Shown here piece after piece: positions 23,291 through 32,394 of a DNA stretch of 45,898 nt (the first letter of the stretch is position 1; each line of letters opens with the position of its first letter). The translations under genes and the position numbers were made by a program. The stretch covers positions 1 to 45,898 of the forward strand of contig CAKUOS010000010.1 in NCBI GenBank assembly GCA_934670025.1, written 5' to 3'. Origin of the DNA: an uncultured Oscillospiraceae bacterium (GTDB lineage: Bacteria > Bacillota > Clostridia > Oscillospirales > Oscillospiraceae). The notes under the pieces are model-generated. The model made no database searches and was not told where the DNA came from. It saw only the letters and a list, made by a program, of their open reading frames with translations.

Positions 23291-25005
23291 TGGGCGACAC
23301 GGATCGCCGGCTCACCGGCATCGCCGTTTCCGAGGGAGTGGCGTTTGGAACCGCATATCTCTATCAGCCGCAGCCGCAGACTGCCGTTCCCTCCGGCGGG
23401 GCAGATGACGCAATGCAATGCTATGAGCAGAGCCTTGCCGCCGCGGCGCAGCAGCTGTCTGCGATCTGCGGCAGGCTGACTGCCGCCGCAGACAGCACGG
23501 CAAAGATATTTGAGGCGCAGCAGGAGATCCTCGCCGATGAGGAAATGGACGCCTGCGTGCGCGAGCTGATCGAAGACGAACAGCTCGACCCGGCGGCGGC
23601 GGTCGAGCAGGTGTACGAGCAGTTTGCCGCCATCCTCGCCCGGGCGAAGGATCCGCTGATCGCCGCACGTGCAGCGGATATCCGCGATGTAAAGACACGT
23701 GTGCTGCGCGCGCTGAGCGGCGCGAGCGCGCCCGACCTTTCGGCGCTGCCGCGCGGAACGGTTCTTGTGGCGCATGATCTTCTGCCGAGCGACACCGCGC
23801 AGCTCGACCCGTCAAGGATCGCCGCCATCGTCACAGAGCTTGGCAACCAGACCACGCATACCGCCATTCTTTCGCACAGTCTCGGTATTCCCGCGATCCT
23901 TGGCGTGCAGGACGCGATGGAGACCATCGCGCATGGAGAGCCCCTGGCGGTCGACGCGCTTGCCGGTGAGATCCACTGCCAGCCGGACGAAGCAGTGCGC
24001 CGGCAGCTGGAGGCAAAGCGCGAACGCTTTGCCGGTGAGCGCCGGATGCAGCAGGAGTATCTGCACCGCGACGCTGTTACGACAGACGGCGTGCGGATCC
24101 GGATCGGCATCAACATCGGCGGCAGCGAGACGGACTTTTCCTCCTGTGATTACTGCGGACTGTTCCGCACAGAGTTTCTTTTTCTGGACCGGCAGGAGCT
24201 GCCGGACGAGCAGACGCAGTTTGCGGAGTACCGCAGAGTTCTTGAAAACGCCGGCGGCAGGCTCGTCACGCTGCGCACGCTGGATATCGGCGGTGACAAG
24301 ACCGTTCCCTGCCTGCCGCTTCCCAAAGAGGCTAACCCCTTTCTTGGCCGGCGCGCGCTGCGGCTGTGTCTGGCCGACGAGGCGCTTTTCCGCACGCAGC
24401 TGCGCGCTGCGCTGCGCGCCTCCGCGTTTGGAAGCATGCAGATCATGTACCCCATGGTCGGCTCGCTGACGGATCTTCGCCGCGCCAAAGCCTTCACCCG
24501 GCAGGTGATGGCAGAGCTGGACGCGGAGGGCGCCGCCTATGACCACGATATCAAGCTTGGCATCATGATCGAGATCCCGTCGATCGCACGGATCGCCGAT
24601 CTTGTTGCTGCGGAGGTAGATTTTGCCAGCGTCGGCACGAACGACCTGTGCCAGTATCTCTGTGCCGCCGACCGCCTGAATCCCGACGTGGCGGAGAATT
24701 ACGAAAGCTACGGCCCTGCGATGCTGCGCTGTCTGCGCGATATCTGTCAGGCGTTCGACGCGGCGGGGAAGCCGGTATCCATCTGCGGAGAGCTGGCGGG
24801 GGAACGCGACGCTGTGGAGCTGCTTGTCGGCATGGGCTACCGCAAGCTCAGCATGAGCGCCGACCGTCACGCGGCGGTCAAATCGGATATCTGCAACTTC
24901 TCCGTGCAGGAGGCGCAGGCGCTTCTGGCGCGCGCGCTGCAATGCGGCACGCAGAAGGAAATTCTCGACCTTGTTCACACCCGGCGAAACGCTTCGGCCA
25001 TATAG
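23290..25005 (+). CDS. PTS enzyme I (phosphoenolpyruvate-protein phosphotransferase)
   Basis: A 571-residue enzyme I, the usual length, which phosphorylates HPr from phosphoenolpyruvate. The phospho-His is in GNQTTHTAIL (H190), the PEP-binding domain shows TLDIGGDKTVP, GLFRTEFLF and MVGSL-type blocks, and the catalytic Cys is in SICGELAGE (C499, E. coli C502). The start is the ATG in the TGATG overlap with HPr. The TAG stop is part of the TAGGAGG ribosome site for the following isomerase gene. A second genomic enzyme I outside the window would show whether this is an alternative chain. Confidence 0.95.
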   Translation: MGDTDRRLTGIAVSEGVAFGTAYLYQPQPQTAVPSGGADDAMQCYEQSLAAAAQQLSAICGRLTAAADSTAKIFEAQQEILADEEMDACVRELIEDEQLDPAAAVEQVYEQFAAILARAKDPLIAARAADIRDVKTRVLRALSGASAPDLSALPRGTVLVAHDLLPSDTAQLDPSRIAAIVTELGNQTTHTAILSHSLGIPAILGVQDAMETIAHGEPLAVDALAGEIHCQPDEAVRRQLEAKRERFAGERRMQQEYLHRDAVTTDGVRIRIGINIGGSETDFSSCDYCGLFRTEFLFLDRQELPDEQTQFAEYRRVLENAGGRLVTLRTLDIGGDKTVPCLPLPKEANPFLGRRALRLCLADEALFRTQLRAALRASAFGSMQIMYPMVGSLTDLRRAKAFTRQVMAELDAEGAAYDHDIKLGIMIEIPSIARIADLVAAEVDFASVGTNDLCQYLCAADRLNPDVAENYESYGPAMLRCLRDICQAFDAAGKPVSICGELAGERDAVELLVGMGYRKLSMSADRHAAVKSDICNFSVQEAQALLARALQCGTQKEILDLVHTRRNASAI

Positions 25006-25015
25006 GAGGTTTTTT

Positions 25016-25645
25016 ATGATGACAGACACGGAACGAAAGAAGTATTACGAAAGCGCGCTGCACACCTTTTCCTGCGAAGCGCGCGCCATTGCGGAGCTTG
25101 ACCGTAATCTGGACTGGGAGGCGTTCCTCAAAACCGTGGAGCTGCTTTCCGAAACGCAGGGACGCATCATCCTCTCTGCCTGCGGCGGCACCGCGACCTG
25201 CGCGCGCAGGGCTGTGCAGGGCTTCAACAATGTGGACCGCGCCGCGCAGTTTTTAAGTCCCTGCGACGCGCCGCACGGCGACTACGGTATGATCCGCCGC
25301 GGCGATATCCTCATGCTGTTGTCCAAAAGCGGCAAAACGCAGGAGCTCGAGCCGCTGATCCCGGTGGCGCGCCGCCGCGGCGCATATATCATCACCGTGA
25401 CCGAAAATCCGGACGCCGCGATCGCCCGAGACGCCGATCTTGTGCTGACGCTGCATTCCGGCCCGGAGGCCTGCCCCTATCAGTGCCTCTCCACCAGCTC
25501 GGCGATGGCGATGATGGCGGTGTTCGATGCGATCGATATCTGCATTATGCTCCGCAACGGTATTGATCTTGACTACTTCCGCATGGTGCATCCCGGCGGC
25601 GGTGTGGGCGATATGCTGCGCGCGGAGGCTGAAAAGGAGAACTGA
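25016..25645 (+). CDS. SIS domain sugar-phosphate isomerase
   Basis: A 209-residue single SIS-domain protein resembling arabinose 5-phosphate isomerase (KdsD/GutQ) without its CBS domains. The phosphate-binding SKSGKTQE (103-110) and the C-terminal MVHPGGGVG with a candidate catalytic His (H192; HPGGAIG in KdsD) are clear. Two adjacent ATGs (25016, 25019) follow TAGGAGGT; the first is used here. It is third in the plus-strand operon after enzyme I, 68 nt before the aldehyde dehydrogenase. Aldose-ketose isomerisation of the sugar phosphate made by the PTS is the likely role; the sugar is unknown. Confidence 0.87.
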   Translation: MMTDTERKKYYESALHTFSCEARAIAELDRNLDWEAFLKTVELLSETQGRIILSACGGTATCARRAVQGFNNVDRAAQFLSPCDAPHGDYGMIRRGDILMLLSKSGKTQELEPLIPVARRRGAYIITVTENPDAAIARDADLVLTLHSGPEACPYQCLSTSSAMAMMAVFDAIDICIMLRNGIDLDYFRMVHPGGGVGDMLRAEAEKEN

Positions 25646-25713
25646 GCCGAGTTTTGTCCGGCCATTCATCACCGCCGGGGCAGTAACCCCAACTTTGTAA
25701 GGAGGAGAATCCT

Positions 25714-27129
25714 ATGGAAACACGCAAGCTGTACATCAACGGAGCCTGGGTCGCGGCCGAAAGCGACCGCGTCATCGAGGTGGAAAACCCCGAGACCCAC
25801 GAGATCATCGCGCGCGTCCCGCGCTCCGGCGACGCGGACGTGAACAAGGCCGTCGCCGCTGCGAAGGCCGCCTTTGAAACGTGGCAGTTCGCGCCGCTTT
25901 CCGAGCGGCTGGAAAGGATGGAAAAGGTGCTCAACGGGATGCGCCGCAATCGGCAGCGCCTGATCGACACCATCAGCGCCGAGCTTGGCTGCCCGGTAAA
26001 GATCGCCGCCGAAATGCACACGGACCCGTTCATTCTGGAAACGGCAAACTATATTGAGACTGCCAGAAGCTTCTGCTACGAAGAGCGTCGCGGCACCTCC
26101 GTCGTCCGTCGTGAGCCGGTCGGCGTTGTGGCGGGGCTGACGCCGTGGAACTTCCCGCTTGAGCAGATCGAAAAGAAGGTCGTTCCCGCACTGTTGGCCG
26201 GCTGCTGCGTCGTTCTCAAGCCCAGCCAATACACGCCGCTCACGGCGTATATCCTTGCCGAGCTGATCGACGAGGCGGGCTACCCGGCAGGCGTGTTCAA
26301 TCTTGTGACCGGCTGCGGCCCCGAGGTCGGCAATGCGCTGGCGCTGCATCCCGACGTGCGTATGCTCTCCTTCACCGGCTCGACCGCCGCAGGACGCGAG
26401 GTCGCCCGCCTTGCGCTGAGCAACATCAAGCGCATCGCGCTGGAGCTTGGCGGCAAATCCGCCGCGATCCTCCTTCCGGGCGGCGACTGGGAATTCGGCG
26501 TCAAGGCTGTGCTGGATACCGTGGTCCTCAACGCGGGACAGACCTGCAACGCGCTCACCCGGCTGCTTGTGCCCGCCGCAGAGCAGGAAAAGGCGAACGA
26601 GATCATCCTCAATACGCTCAAGCAGTATAAAAAAGGGCCCAACGCCGATCCGGAATCGGATATCGGGCCGCTTTCCTCCCGCCGTCAGTTTGACCGTGTA
26701 AAGAAATACATTCAGATCGGTATCGACGAAGGCGCGACGCTGCTGTGCGGCGGTCTGCCCGGGCAGGATGCGGAATACCGTATCGATCCGACCGTGTTTG
26801 TGAATGTAAAGCCCGGAATGCGCATCGAAAAAGAAGAGATCTTCGGGCCGGTGCTGGTGGTCGTTCCCTATGAGACCGTGGACGATGCCGTGCGCATTGC
26901 CAACGACAGCGAGTACGGCCTTGCCGGCGCGGTGTTCGGCCCGGAGGCAGAGGCCAACGCCGTTGCGCGCCGGATGCGTACCGGTTCCATTTACGTCAAT
27001 TATGGCCAGTGGGACGTCAAGGCGCCGTTCGGCGGCTACAAGCAGTCCGGCATCGGCCGCGAGGGCGCCGTTGAGGGCTACGAGGAGTTCCTCGAGGTCA
27101 AGACCATCTACGACAGGGAGGGCGAATAA
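25714..27129 (+). CDS. NAD(P)-dependent aldehyde dehydrogenase family protein
   Basis: A 471-residue aldehyde dehydrogenase with all key residues: oxyanion N146 in TPWNFP, K169 in VVLKPS, base E244 in LELGGKS and nucleophile C278 in GQTCNA. It converts an aldehyde to an acid with reduction of NAD(P). AAGGAGG precedes the ATG. In this locus a class II aldolase could produce lactaldehyde or glycolaldehyde, which this enzyme could oxidise (inference). It is followed two bases later by the second SgcQ-type gene. Confidence 0.93.
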   Translation: METRKLYINGAWVAAESDRVIEVENPETHEIIARVPRSGDADVNKAVAAAKAAFETWQFAPLSERLERMEKVLNGMRRNRQRLIDTISAELGCPVKIAAEMHTDPFILETANYIETARSFCYEERRGTSVVRREPVGVVAGLTPWNFPLEQIEKKVVPALLAGCCVVLKPSQYTPLTAYILAELIDEAGYPAGVFNLVTGCGPEVGNALALHPDVRMLSFTGSTAAGREVARLALSNIKRIALELGGKSAAILLPGGDWEFGVKAVLDTVVLNAGQTCNALTRLLVPAAEQEKANEIILNTLKQYKKGPNADPESDIGPLSSRRQFDRVKKYIQIGIDEGATLLCGGLPGQDAEYRIDPTVFVNVKPGMRIEKEEIFGPVLVVVPYETVDDAVRIANDSEYGLAGAVFGPEAEANAVARRMRTGSIYVNYGQWDVKAPFGGYKQSGIGREGAVEGYEEFLEVKTIYDREGE

Positions 27130-27131
27130 CG

Positions 27132-27941
27132 ATGACGTGGATCAAAGAACTTTACGGCACAGACAAGCCGATCATTGCCATGCTGCATCTGCTGCCCATG
27201 CCCGGCGACCCGAACTATGATCCCGCCGGCGGCGTCGAAAAGGTGATCGAGCGTGCCAGACGCGACCTGCACGCTTTGCAGAACGGCGGCGTGGACGCGA
27301 TCCTCGTCTGCAACGAGTACAGCCTCCCGTATCTCTACGATGTGGAGCCCTGCACCGTGGCGACGATGGCGTACCTGCTCGGCACGCTCGGCAGCGAGAT
27401 CCGCGTTCCCTATGGCGTGGACGTTGCCACCGACCCCTATAAGGTCTACGATCTGGCCGTTGCAGCCAAAGCAGCATTCGTGCGCGAGACCTTCACCGGC
27501 GCCTACGCCGGAGACTATGGCGTCGTCAGCTATGAGATGGGCAAGATCCACCGTCACCGCGCCAGAATTGGCGCAAAGGGCGTGAAGACCTTCTGCACGC
27601 TGATACCGGAATGCAGCCTGCCCATCGCCAACCGCCCCGTGGAGGAGGTAGCCAGATCGACCGATTTCTACTTCCAGCCCGACGTTTACCTCGTTTCCGG
27701 CCTGACGGCAGGCTGTGAGGCCGACAGCCAGATCATCTCCCGCGTGAAGAAAGCGACGACAACGCCTGTCTTTGCCAACAACGGCGTGCGGCTGGAAAAC
27801 GTGGACAGGCAGCTTGCGGTCGCCGACGGCTGCATCATCGGCACCACATTCAAAAAGGACGGCCAGTTCTATAACGAGGTCGATGAGGCGCGCGTGGCGC
27901 AATTTATGAAGCGCGTGCGCGAGATCCGGGGAGAAGCCTGA
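27132..27941 (+). CDS. BtpA/SgcQ family protein, paralogue 2
   Basis: A 269-residue second member of the BtpA/SgcQ family in the same locus. It shares the blocks PIIAMLHLLPMPGDP, GGVDA, NEYSLPYL, RVPYGVDV, FVRETFTG, SGLTAG, FANNGVRLENV and GTTFKKDG with the protein encoded at 21397, with no gap over most of the length. They differ in the stretch around residues 125-165. Its stop overlaps the epimerase-like gene start (TGATG), echoing the E. coli sgc locus where SgcQ and the epimerase SgcE occur together. The reaction is unknown; two copies suggest two successive steps or a heteromeric enzyme. Confidence 0.87.
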   Translation: MTWIKELYGTDKPIIAMLHLLPMPGDPNYDPAGGVEKVIERARRDLHALQNGGVDAILVCNEYSLPYLYDVEPCTVATMAYLLGTLGSEIRVPYGVDVATDPYKVYDLAVAAKAAFVRETFTGAYAGDYGVVSYEMGKIHRHRARIGAKGVKTFCTLIPECSLPIANRPVEEVARSTDFYFQPDVYLVSGLTAGCEADSQIISRVKKATTTPVFANNGVRLENVDRQLAVADGCIIGTTFKKDGQFYNEVDEARVAQFMKRVREIRGEA

Positions 27942-28576
27942 TGATCATCAGCCCATCGATCGCCAGCGCCGATCTGCTGCATGCGGCGGATGAGGTCCGC
28001 TTTATCTGCGGGCACTTTCCCGACCTGCATGTTGATATCGAGGACGGCGTGCATCTGGACAACATTTCCTTTGGCTTCAGACTTGCCCGTATGATCTGTG
28101 AAGCGGCCACCAGACCTGTCTCGCTGCATCTGATGGTCAACGATCCCATCCACTGGATCCCAGACGTTCAGCGCTGCGGCGCAGCGGTCACGTTCGTGCA
28201 TCTTGACCATCTGCGCGATCCCGCCGCCGCGCTCGATGCCTACCGGCGCGCCGGTATCCCCGTTGGGCTGGGGCTGAGCAGCCGCGATCTGCACCGCGGG
28301 GACTGGAAGGCGCTTGCCGCGCAGACAGATGCCGTGCTGATGCTCACCTGCGATATCGACGATCCCGCGCAGCGCTTTGTCCCGGAGCTGGCAGACTTCG
28401 CCTGCGAACTGGCCCGGCATTCCGGCAAGCGGGTCTGGGTGGACGGCGCGATCGATTTCCCCATGCTTGCCGGACTGGAGGACGCCGGCGTTTATGCCGC
28501 CGTAATGGGCAGAGCCGTCTTCCGTGATAAGGTCAATGCCTGCCGCGAGGCAGAAACATGGAACCCCCATATTTGA
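27941..28576 (+). CDS. Ribulose-phosphate 3-epimerase-like protein (SgcE-like)
   Basis: A 211-residue TIM-barrel protein of the RPE family. The metal-site residues are all present: H30 and D32 in LHVDIEDG, H63 in LHLMV, and D168 in VWVDGA; PSIASADL near the start matches the RPE PSxLxAD motif. The phosphate-binding end is less canonical than in housekeeping RPE (VDGAID instead of VDGGI), so a different keto-sugar phosphate is plausible. The start is fixed by the TGATG overlap with the SgcQ-type gene. Confidence 0.87.
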   Translation: MIISPSIASADLLHAADEVRFICGHFPDLHVDIEDGVHLDNISFGFRLARMICEAATRPVSLHLMVNDPIHWIPDVQRCGAAVTFVHLDHLRDPAAALDAYRRAGIPVGLGLSSRDLHRGDWKALAAQTDAVLMLTCDIDDPAQRFVPELADFACELARHSGKRVWVDGAIDFPMLAGLEDAGVYAAVMGRAVFRDKVNACREAETWNPHI

Positions 28577-28591
28577 AAGGAGAACCCACAC

Positions 28592-29278
28592 ATGTCCATT
28601 TTATTGCAGGATCTTCGAGAAGAGATCGTATTCTACGGCCGTCAGCTGCTCAAGTCCGGTCTGACGATGCACACCGGCGGCAATCTCTCCGCCCGCGACC
28701 GTAAGACCGGTCTTGTGGTGATCAAGCCCTCCTCTGTCGCCTATGACAAGCTGACGGCAGAGGATGTCACCGTCATCACGCTCGACGGCCAGATTGTTGA
28801 CGGCAACTTCGGCCCCTCCAGCGAGTGGCCCATGCACACGATGATCTACAAGCATTATCCCCGCGTCTGCGGCATCGTCCACTGCCACTCCCTGATGGCC
28901 ACCGCGTTTTCTGCCGCAAATATGGAGATTCCGCTCGCCAACCATGAGCTGAGTGTTTACTGCTCCTCGCCCGTCCGCGTGGCGCCGTTTGAAATGCCCG
29001 GCAGTGAAGAGCTGGGCAAGAGCGCCATCCAATATCTCGGCGACGACAATAACGCCGTGCTGCTCGGCAACCATGGCCCGCTCGGCATGGGCGCAAGCCT
29101 CTGGCATGCGTTCGACACCGCCTGCGCCATCGAACAGGCCGCGACCATCGCGTTCTATGCCCGCCAGCTCGGCAACTTCCAGCCCGTTCCCGTGGAGGGC
29201 AGGCTCAAGCTGCGCTCCTGCGACCCGCTGACGCAGCCCGACACCGGCGATCTGCCGGTTGAGATCAAGGCAGTTTAA
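28592..29278 (+). CDS. Class II aldolase/epimerase (FucA/AraD-like)
   Basis: A 228-residue zinc-dependent aldolase. The residues that match FucA are in place: E78 in SSEWPMH and the metal ligands H97, H99 (VHCHS) and H161 (GNHGPLG), with the phosphate-binding TGGNLS and KPSS near the N-terminus. Such enzymes cleave a ketose 1-phosphate to dihydroxyacetone phosphate plus lactaldehyde or glycolaldehyde, or epimerise pentulose 5-phosphates. With an aldehyde dehydrogenase and alcohol dehydrogenase alongside, cleavage seems likelier (inference). GAAAGGAG precedes the ATG. Confidence 0.9.
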   Translation: MSILLQDLREEIVFYGRQLLKSGLTMHTGGNLSARDRKTGLVVIKPSSVAYDKLTAEDVTVITLDGQIVDGNFGPSSEWPMHTMIYKHYPRVCGIVHCHSLMATAFSAANMEIPLANHELSVYCSSPVRVAPFEMPGSEELGKSAIQYLGDDNNAVLLGNHGPLGMGASLWHAFDTACAIEQAATIAFYARQLGNFQPVPVEGRLKLRSCDPLTQPDTGDLPVEIKAV

Positions 29279-29316
29279 GCACGCTGCATTTTATAACACG
29301 GAAGGATTGATGGATC

Positions 29317-30372
29317 ATGAAAAAGAAAAACAGAATGGCCGTGATCTACGGCCCCATGGACATGAAGGTCATCGACAGCGAGATCGACGATCCCAAGCCC
29401 GGTCAGGTACAGATCGAGATCAAGGCGGCGCTGACCTGCGGCACTGACGTAAAGATCTACAAGCGCGGCTATCCCTTCCTGACGCCTCCGTTCCCCACGG
29501 GCCATGAGTATGCAGGCATCGTCACAGAGGTCGGCGAGGGCGTGGATCCCAGCCTGATCGGCAAGAAGGTCGTCACGTCCAACGGCGCAGGCTGCCATTT
29601 CTGCTTTTACTGCAAACGCGGCAAGGACAACCTCTGCGAGGGCATGGAAGAGGATTATGACGAATACGTCCAGATGGGCGGCGGCTTTGCCCAGTACATC
29701 AACGTTTCCGCCGCGATCGTCAAGGCGAACCTCATGGTCATCCCCGATGAGGTTCCCTTCGAGCAGGCGGCCATGGTCGAGCCGGTCTCCGTCGCGCTGC
29801 ACGGCGTGAACAAGGCTGAGCTGAACGTGGGCGATACGCTCTGCATCATCGGCGCCGGCCCGATGGGCCTTCTCAAGACGCAGATCGCCAAGATGCGCGG
29901 TGCGCGCGTGATCATGCTGGAAAAGGATCCCGGCCGTCTTGCCAAGGCGATGGAGCTGGGTGCGGACGTGGGTCTCAACCCTGCCGAGCATGAGGACATC
30001 GCCGCCGTCGTGCGCGGAATGTGCAACGACGGCCGCGGCCCCGACGCCGTGATCGAAGCGGTGGGCCAGCCCGCAACGTGGGAGCTTGCCATCGACATCG
30101 TCCGCAAGGGCGGCATCGTGGTGGAATACGGCGGCTGCGCCAAGGGTACGACCATCACGGTCGATACCGTCCGCCTGCACTATGATGAGATCACCATCAA
30201 GGGCTCCTACAGCGCCACGGCCTATGAGACCGAGGTGGCCGGTACGCTGCTCTCGCGCGGCCTGATCAAGTCCGAGGACTATGTTTCCGGCGTTTACTCC
30301 CTCGAGCAGACCAAAGAAGCGCTGGAAGCGCACATGAACGGCAAGGGCGTCAAGTTCCTCATCAAGCCGTAA
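29317..30372 (+). CDS. Zinc-dependent alcohol dehydrogenase (MDR family, sorbitol/threonine dehydrogenase-like)
   Basis: A 351-residue medium-chain dehydrogenase. Catalytic zinc residues C41, H63 and E64 (TGHEYAG) with E155 (MVEPVSVALH), four structural-zinc Cys (C93, C96, C99, C107) and the nucleotide fold GAGPMG (179-184) are all present. It would oxidise a polyol or reduce a keto-sugar or aldehyde with NAD(P). It follows the aldolase by 38 nt. A long hairpin (30411-30453) separates it from the EIIB gene. Confidence 0.9.
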   Translation: MKKKNRMAVIYGPMDMKVIDSEIDDPKPGQVQIEIKAALTCGTDVKIYKRGYPFLTPPFPTGHEYAGIVTEVGEGVDPSLIGKKVVTSNGAGCHFCFYCKRGKDNLCEGMEEDYDEYVQMGGGFAQYINVSAAIVKANLMVIPDEVPFEQAAMVEPVSVALHGVNKAELNVGDTLCIIGAGPMGLLKTQIAKMRGARVIMLEKDPGRLAKAMELGADVGLNPAEHEDIAAVVRGMCNDGRGPDAVIEAVGQPATWELAIDIVRKGGIVVEYGGCAKGTTITVDTVRLHYDEITIKGSYSATAYETEVAGTLLSRGLIKSEDYVSGVYSLEQTKEALEAHMNGKGVKFLIKP

Positions 30373-30410
30373 GCAGTTCTCTCTCCTCGCTTTTTCAGGA
30401 AAACCCCATG

Positions 30411-30453
30411 CGGGCGGCCGCGCTGTTCCCGGATTGGCCGGCGCGGCTGCCCG
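30411..30453 (+). promoter_or_regulatory. Intercistronic hairpin between the dehydrogenase and EIIB genes
   Basis: CGGGCGGCCGCGC pairs fully (one G-T) with GCGCGGCTGCCCG across a 17-nt loop. No T run follows. It could protect or separate mRNA segments so that enzyme and transporter levels differ. Confidence 0.55.
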
Positions 30454-30502
30454 ACCCCAAAAAACGCTGTCAGGTTGCAGAAAGGAAAAGAGGTACATCA
30501 TT

Positions 30503-30784
30503 ATGAAGAAGACAGTATTGGTCGTTTGCGGCAGTGGGATCGCCACATCCACCGCAGTCGTCTGCGAGCTGCGTGAAAAGCTTTCAGACCGCGGTATCGC
30601 CGCCGATATCCGGCAGTGTGACGTATTCAGCATCAGGAACAATCTACAGGGCGTAAATGTGATCGCCTACACCTGCGCGCTCAAGGAAGACTTCGGCGTG
30701 CCGAAGGTAAGCGCCGTAGGGCTGCTTACCGGCATCGGCGCCGACGCCGTTGTGGATAAGGTCGCGGATGCGCTGAAGGACTGA
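30503..30784 (+). CDS. PTS EIIB component, galactitol type
   Basis: A 93-residue EIIB. The phosphorylated Cys is C9 in VLVVCGSGIATST, the GatB/SgcB signature. It takes phosphate from EIIA and passes it to the sugar during transport. The ATG at 30503 follows AAAGAGG; the upstream in-frame extension covers the hairpin region. It is 38 nt before the EIIC gene. Confidence 0.92.
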   Translation: MKKTVLVVCGSGIATSTAVVCELREKLSDRGIAADIRQCDVFSIRNNLQGVNVIAYTCALKEDFGVPKVSAVGLLTGIGADAVVDKVADALKD

Positions 30785-30822
30785 CCGCACCGAATAGAAA
30801 AACTACAGAGAGGAAGAATAAA

Positions 30823-32184
30823 ATGCTGAATGACATCATGAGCTCCCTGGGCTCATCTATCGTATTACCCATCTTTATTTTCTTGTTTGCCCTTTGCTTT
30901 AAGGTCAAACCCGGCACATCGTTCAAGTCCGCCATCTTCATCGGCATCGGCCTGATCGGTATCAGCATGGTGCTCGATTTCTTCACCGCGCAGGTAACGG
31001 ACGTGGTGAACCTGATGGTCGAGACCACCGGCATCAATCTGCCGTATCTTGACGTCTCCTGGGGCGTTGCGGCCACCGTCGCCTACTCCACGAGCGTCGG
31101 CCTGCTGATTATCCCGTTCTGCCTGGCGGTCAACATTGTCGTAATTCTCCTGAAGGGGACTGATACGCTGGACATCGATATCTGGAACTACTGGCATTTC
31201 GCGCTGGTCGGCGGCCTCGTTTACTATGCTACCGGCAGCCTGTTCAACGCATTCTTCGCAGCCGGTATGATGGAGCTGTTCGCGCTGCTGTTTGCCGACT
31301 GGTGCCAGCCCTCCACTGCACAGTACTACGGCTATGAGGGCATCGCCTTCCCGACGGTCTCTTCCGTTGAGTATATGCCGTTCGCCATCCTCATCAACAA
31401 GTGCTGCGACCTGATCGGCCTGGACAAGGTGAAGCTCGATCCCGAAAACATCCAGAAGAAGCTGAAGGTTTTCGGCGATCCCGCCATTCTCGGCTTACTG
31501 ATCGGTTTCGTCATCGGTATCGCCGGCTACTGGAAGGAGCTGGGCAGCTTTGACAGCTGGTGCCGGATCCTCGGCGTCTCCATGGCGGTCGCGGCGGTCA
31601 TGCACATTTTCCCGATGATGCCCCGCGTGCTGATGCAGGGTCTTGTCCCCATCTCCAACGGCATCCGCGACGCACTGGTCAAGAAGGGCTTTAACCGCAA
31701 GATCAACCTCGGCATGGACACCGCGCTCTGCTGCGGCGAGACCGCGACGCTGGCCTCCTCCCTCATCATGGTCCCCGTGTGCATCCTGCTGATGGTCCTG
31801 CTGCCCTATAACAAGTTCCTCTGGATCGCCGACCTGCTCGCGTTCCCCTGGTTCTTCGCGCTCATCACGCCCGTCACCAAGGGCAACATCCTCAAGAACG
31901 TCATCATCGGCGGCTCCTACCTCTGCATCGGCGATCTGATCATCACCAAGATCACCCCGTTCTTCACCGAAGTGGCCATCACGGCGGGCTATACCGTCGC
32001 TGAGGGCGTGCAGGGCGTCAATGCCGGCGGCGAAGGCATCAGCTGGCTGCTCTACAGCCTGTTCAAGGGCTCTTGCAGCTGGATCGGCATGCTCGCGATC
32101 GTTGCCGTATACGCCGTTCTTCTGTTCCTCTTCAAGAAGAACAAGAAGGCGTTTTACCGTGCGGCCGGTTACACGGAAGAGTAA
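30823..32184 (+). CDS. PTS EIIC component, galactitol type (GatC/SgcC-like)
   Basis: A 453-residue integral membrane sugar channel with roughly 10-12 hydrophobic segments, matching the PTS galactitol EIIC family in length and in motifs such as SVGLLIIPFCLAVN, DIDIWNYWHF and TPVTKGNILK. GAGAGGAAG precedes the ATG. With the EIIB upstream and the divergent EIIA it forms one permease. GatC-type EIICs transport hexitols and several uncharacterised pentose or apiose-like sugars, so the substrate is open. Confidence 0.92.
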   Translation: MLNDIMSSLGSSIVLPIFIFLFALCFKVKPGTSFKSAIFIGIGLIGISMVLDFFTAQVTDVVNLMVETTGINLPYLDVSWGVAATVAYSTSVGLLIIPFCLAVNIVVILLKGTDTLDIDIWNYWHFALVGGLVYYATGSLFNAFFAAGMMELFALLFADWCQPSTAQYYGYEGIAFPTVSSVEYMPFAILINKCCDLIGLDKVKLDPENIQKKLKVFGDPAILGLLIGFVIGIAGYWKELGSFDSWCRILGVSMAVAAVMHIFPMMPRVLMQGLVPISNGIRDALVKKGFNRKINLGMDTALCCGETATLASSLIMVPVCILLMVLLPYNKFLWIADLLAFPWFFALITPVTKGNILKNVIIGGSYLCIGDLIITKITPFFTEVAITAGYTVAEGVQGVNAGGEGISWLLYSLFKGSCSWIGMLAIVAVYAVLLFLFKKNKKAFYRAAGYTEE

Positions 32185-32279
32185 TCTCTTTCACCCACGT
32201 TTCCCCGGCTTTCCCGTTTCTTTATACGATTGCTTTTTCCCTTTCCGACCAACCTGAAAAATGCAGCTCCACAGCGCCT

Positions 32280-32307
32280 CTCCCTGGACGTTTCTGCGTC
32301 CGGGGAG
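32280..32307 (+). promoter_or_regulatory. Hairpin in the EIIC-regulator gap
   Basis: CTCCCTGGACG pairs with CGTCCGGGGAG (one G-T pair) across TTTCTG. There is no T run, so it is not a standard terminator; it may limit readthrough into the regulator gene or be part of its leader. Confidence 0.4.
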
Positions 32308-32394
32308 TTCGGCTATGGTAAATTGCGATTTTCGGAAGCTCCGGCGCGTAGCGCCTTGCCGCCGTTTATCCGGCACAGAAAACAGGAGGCGTGC

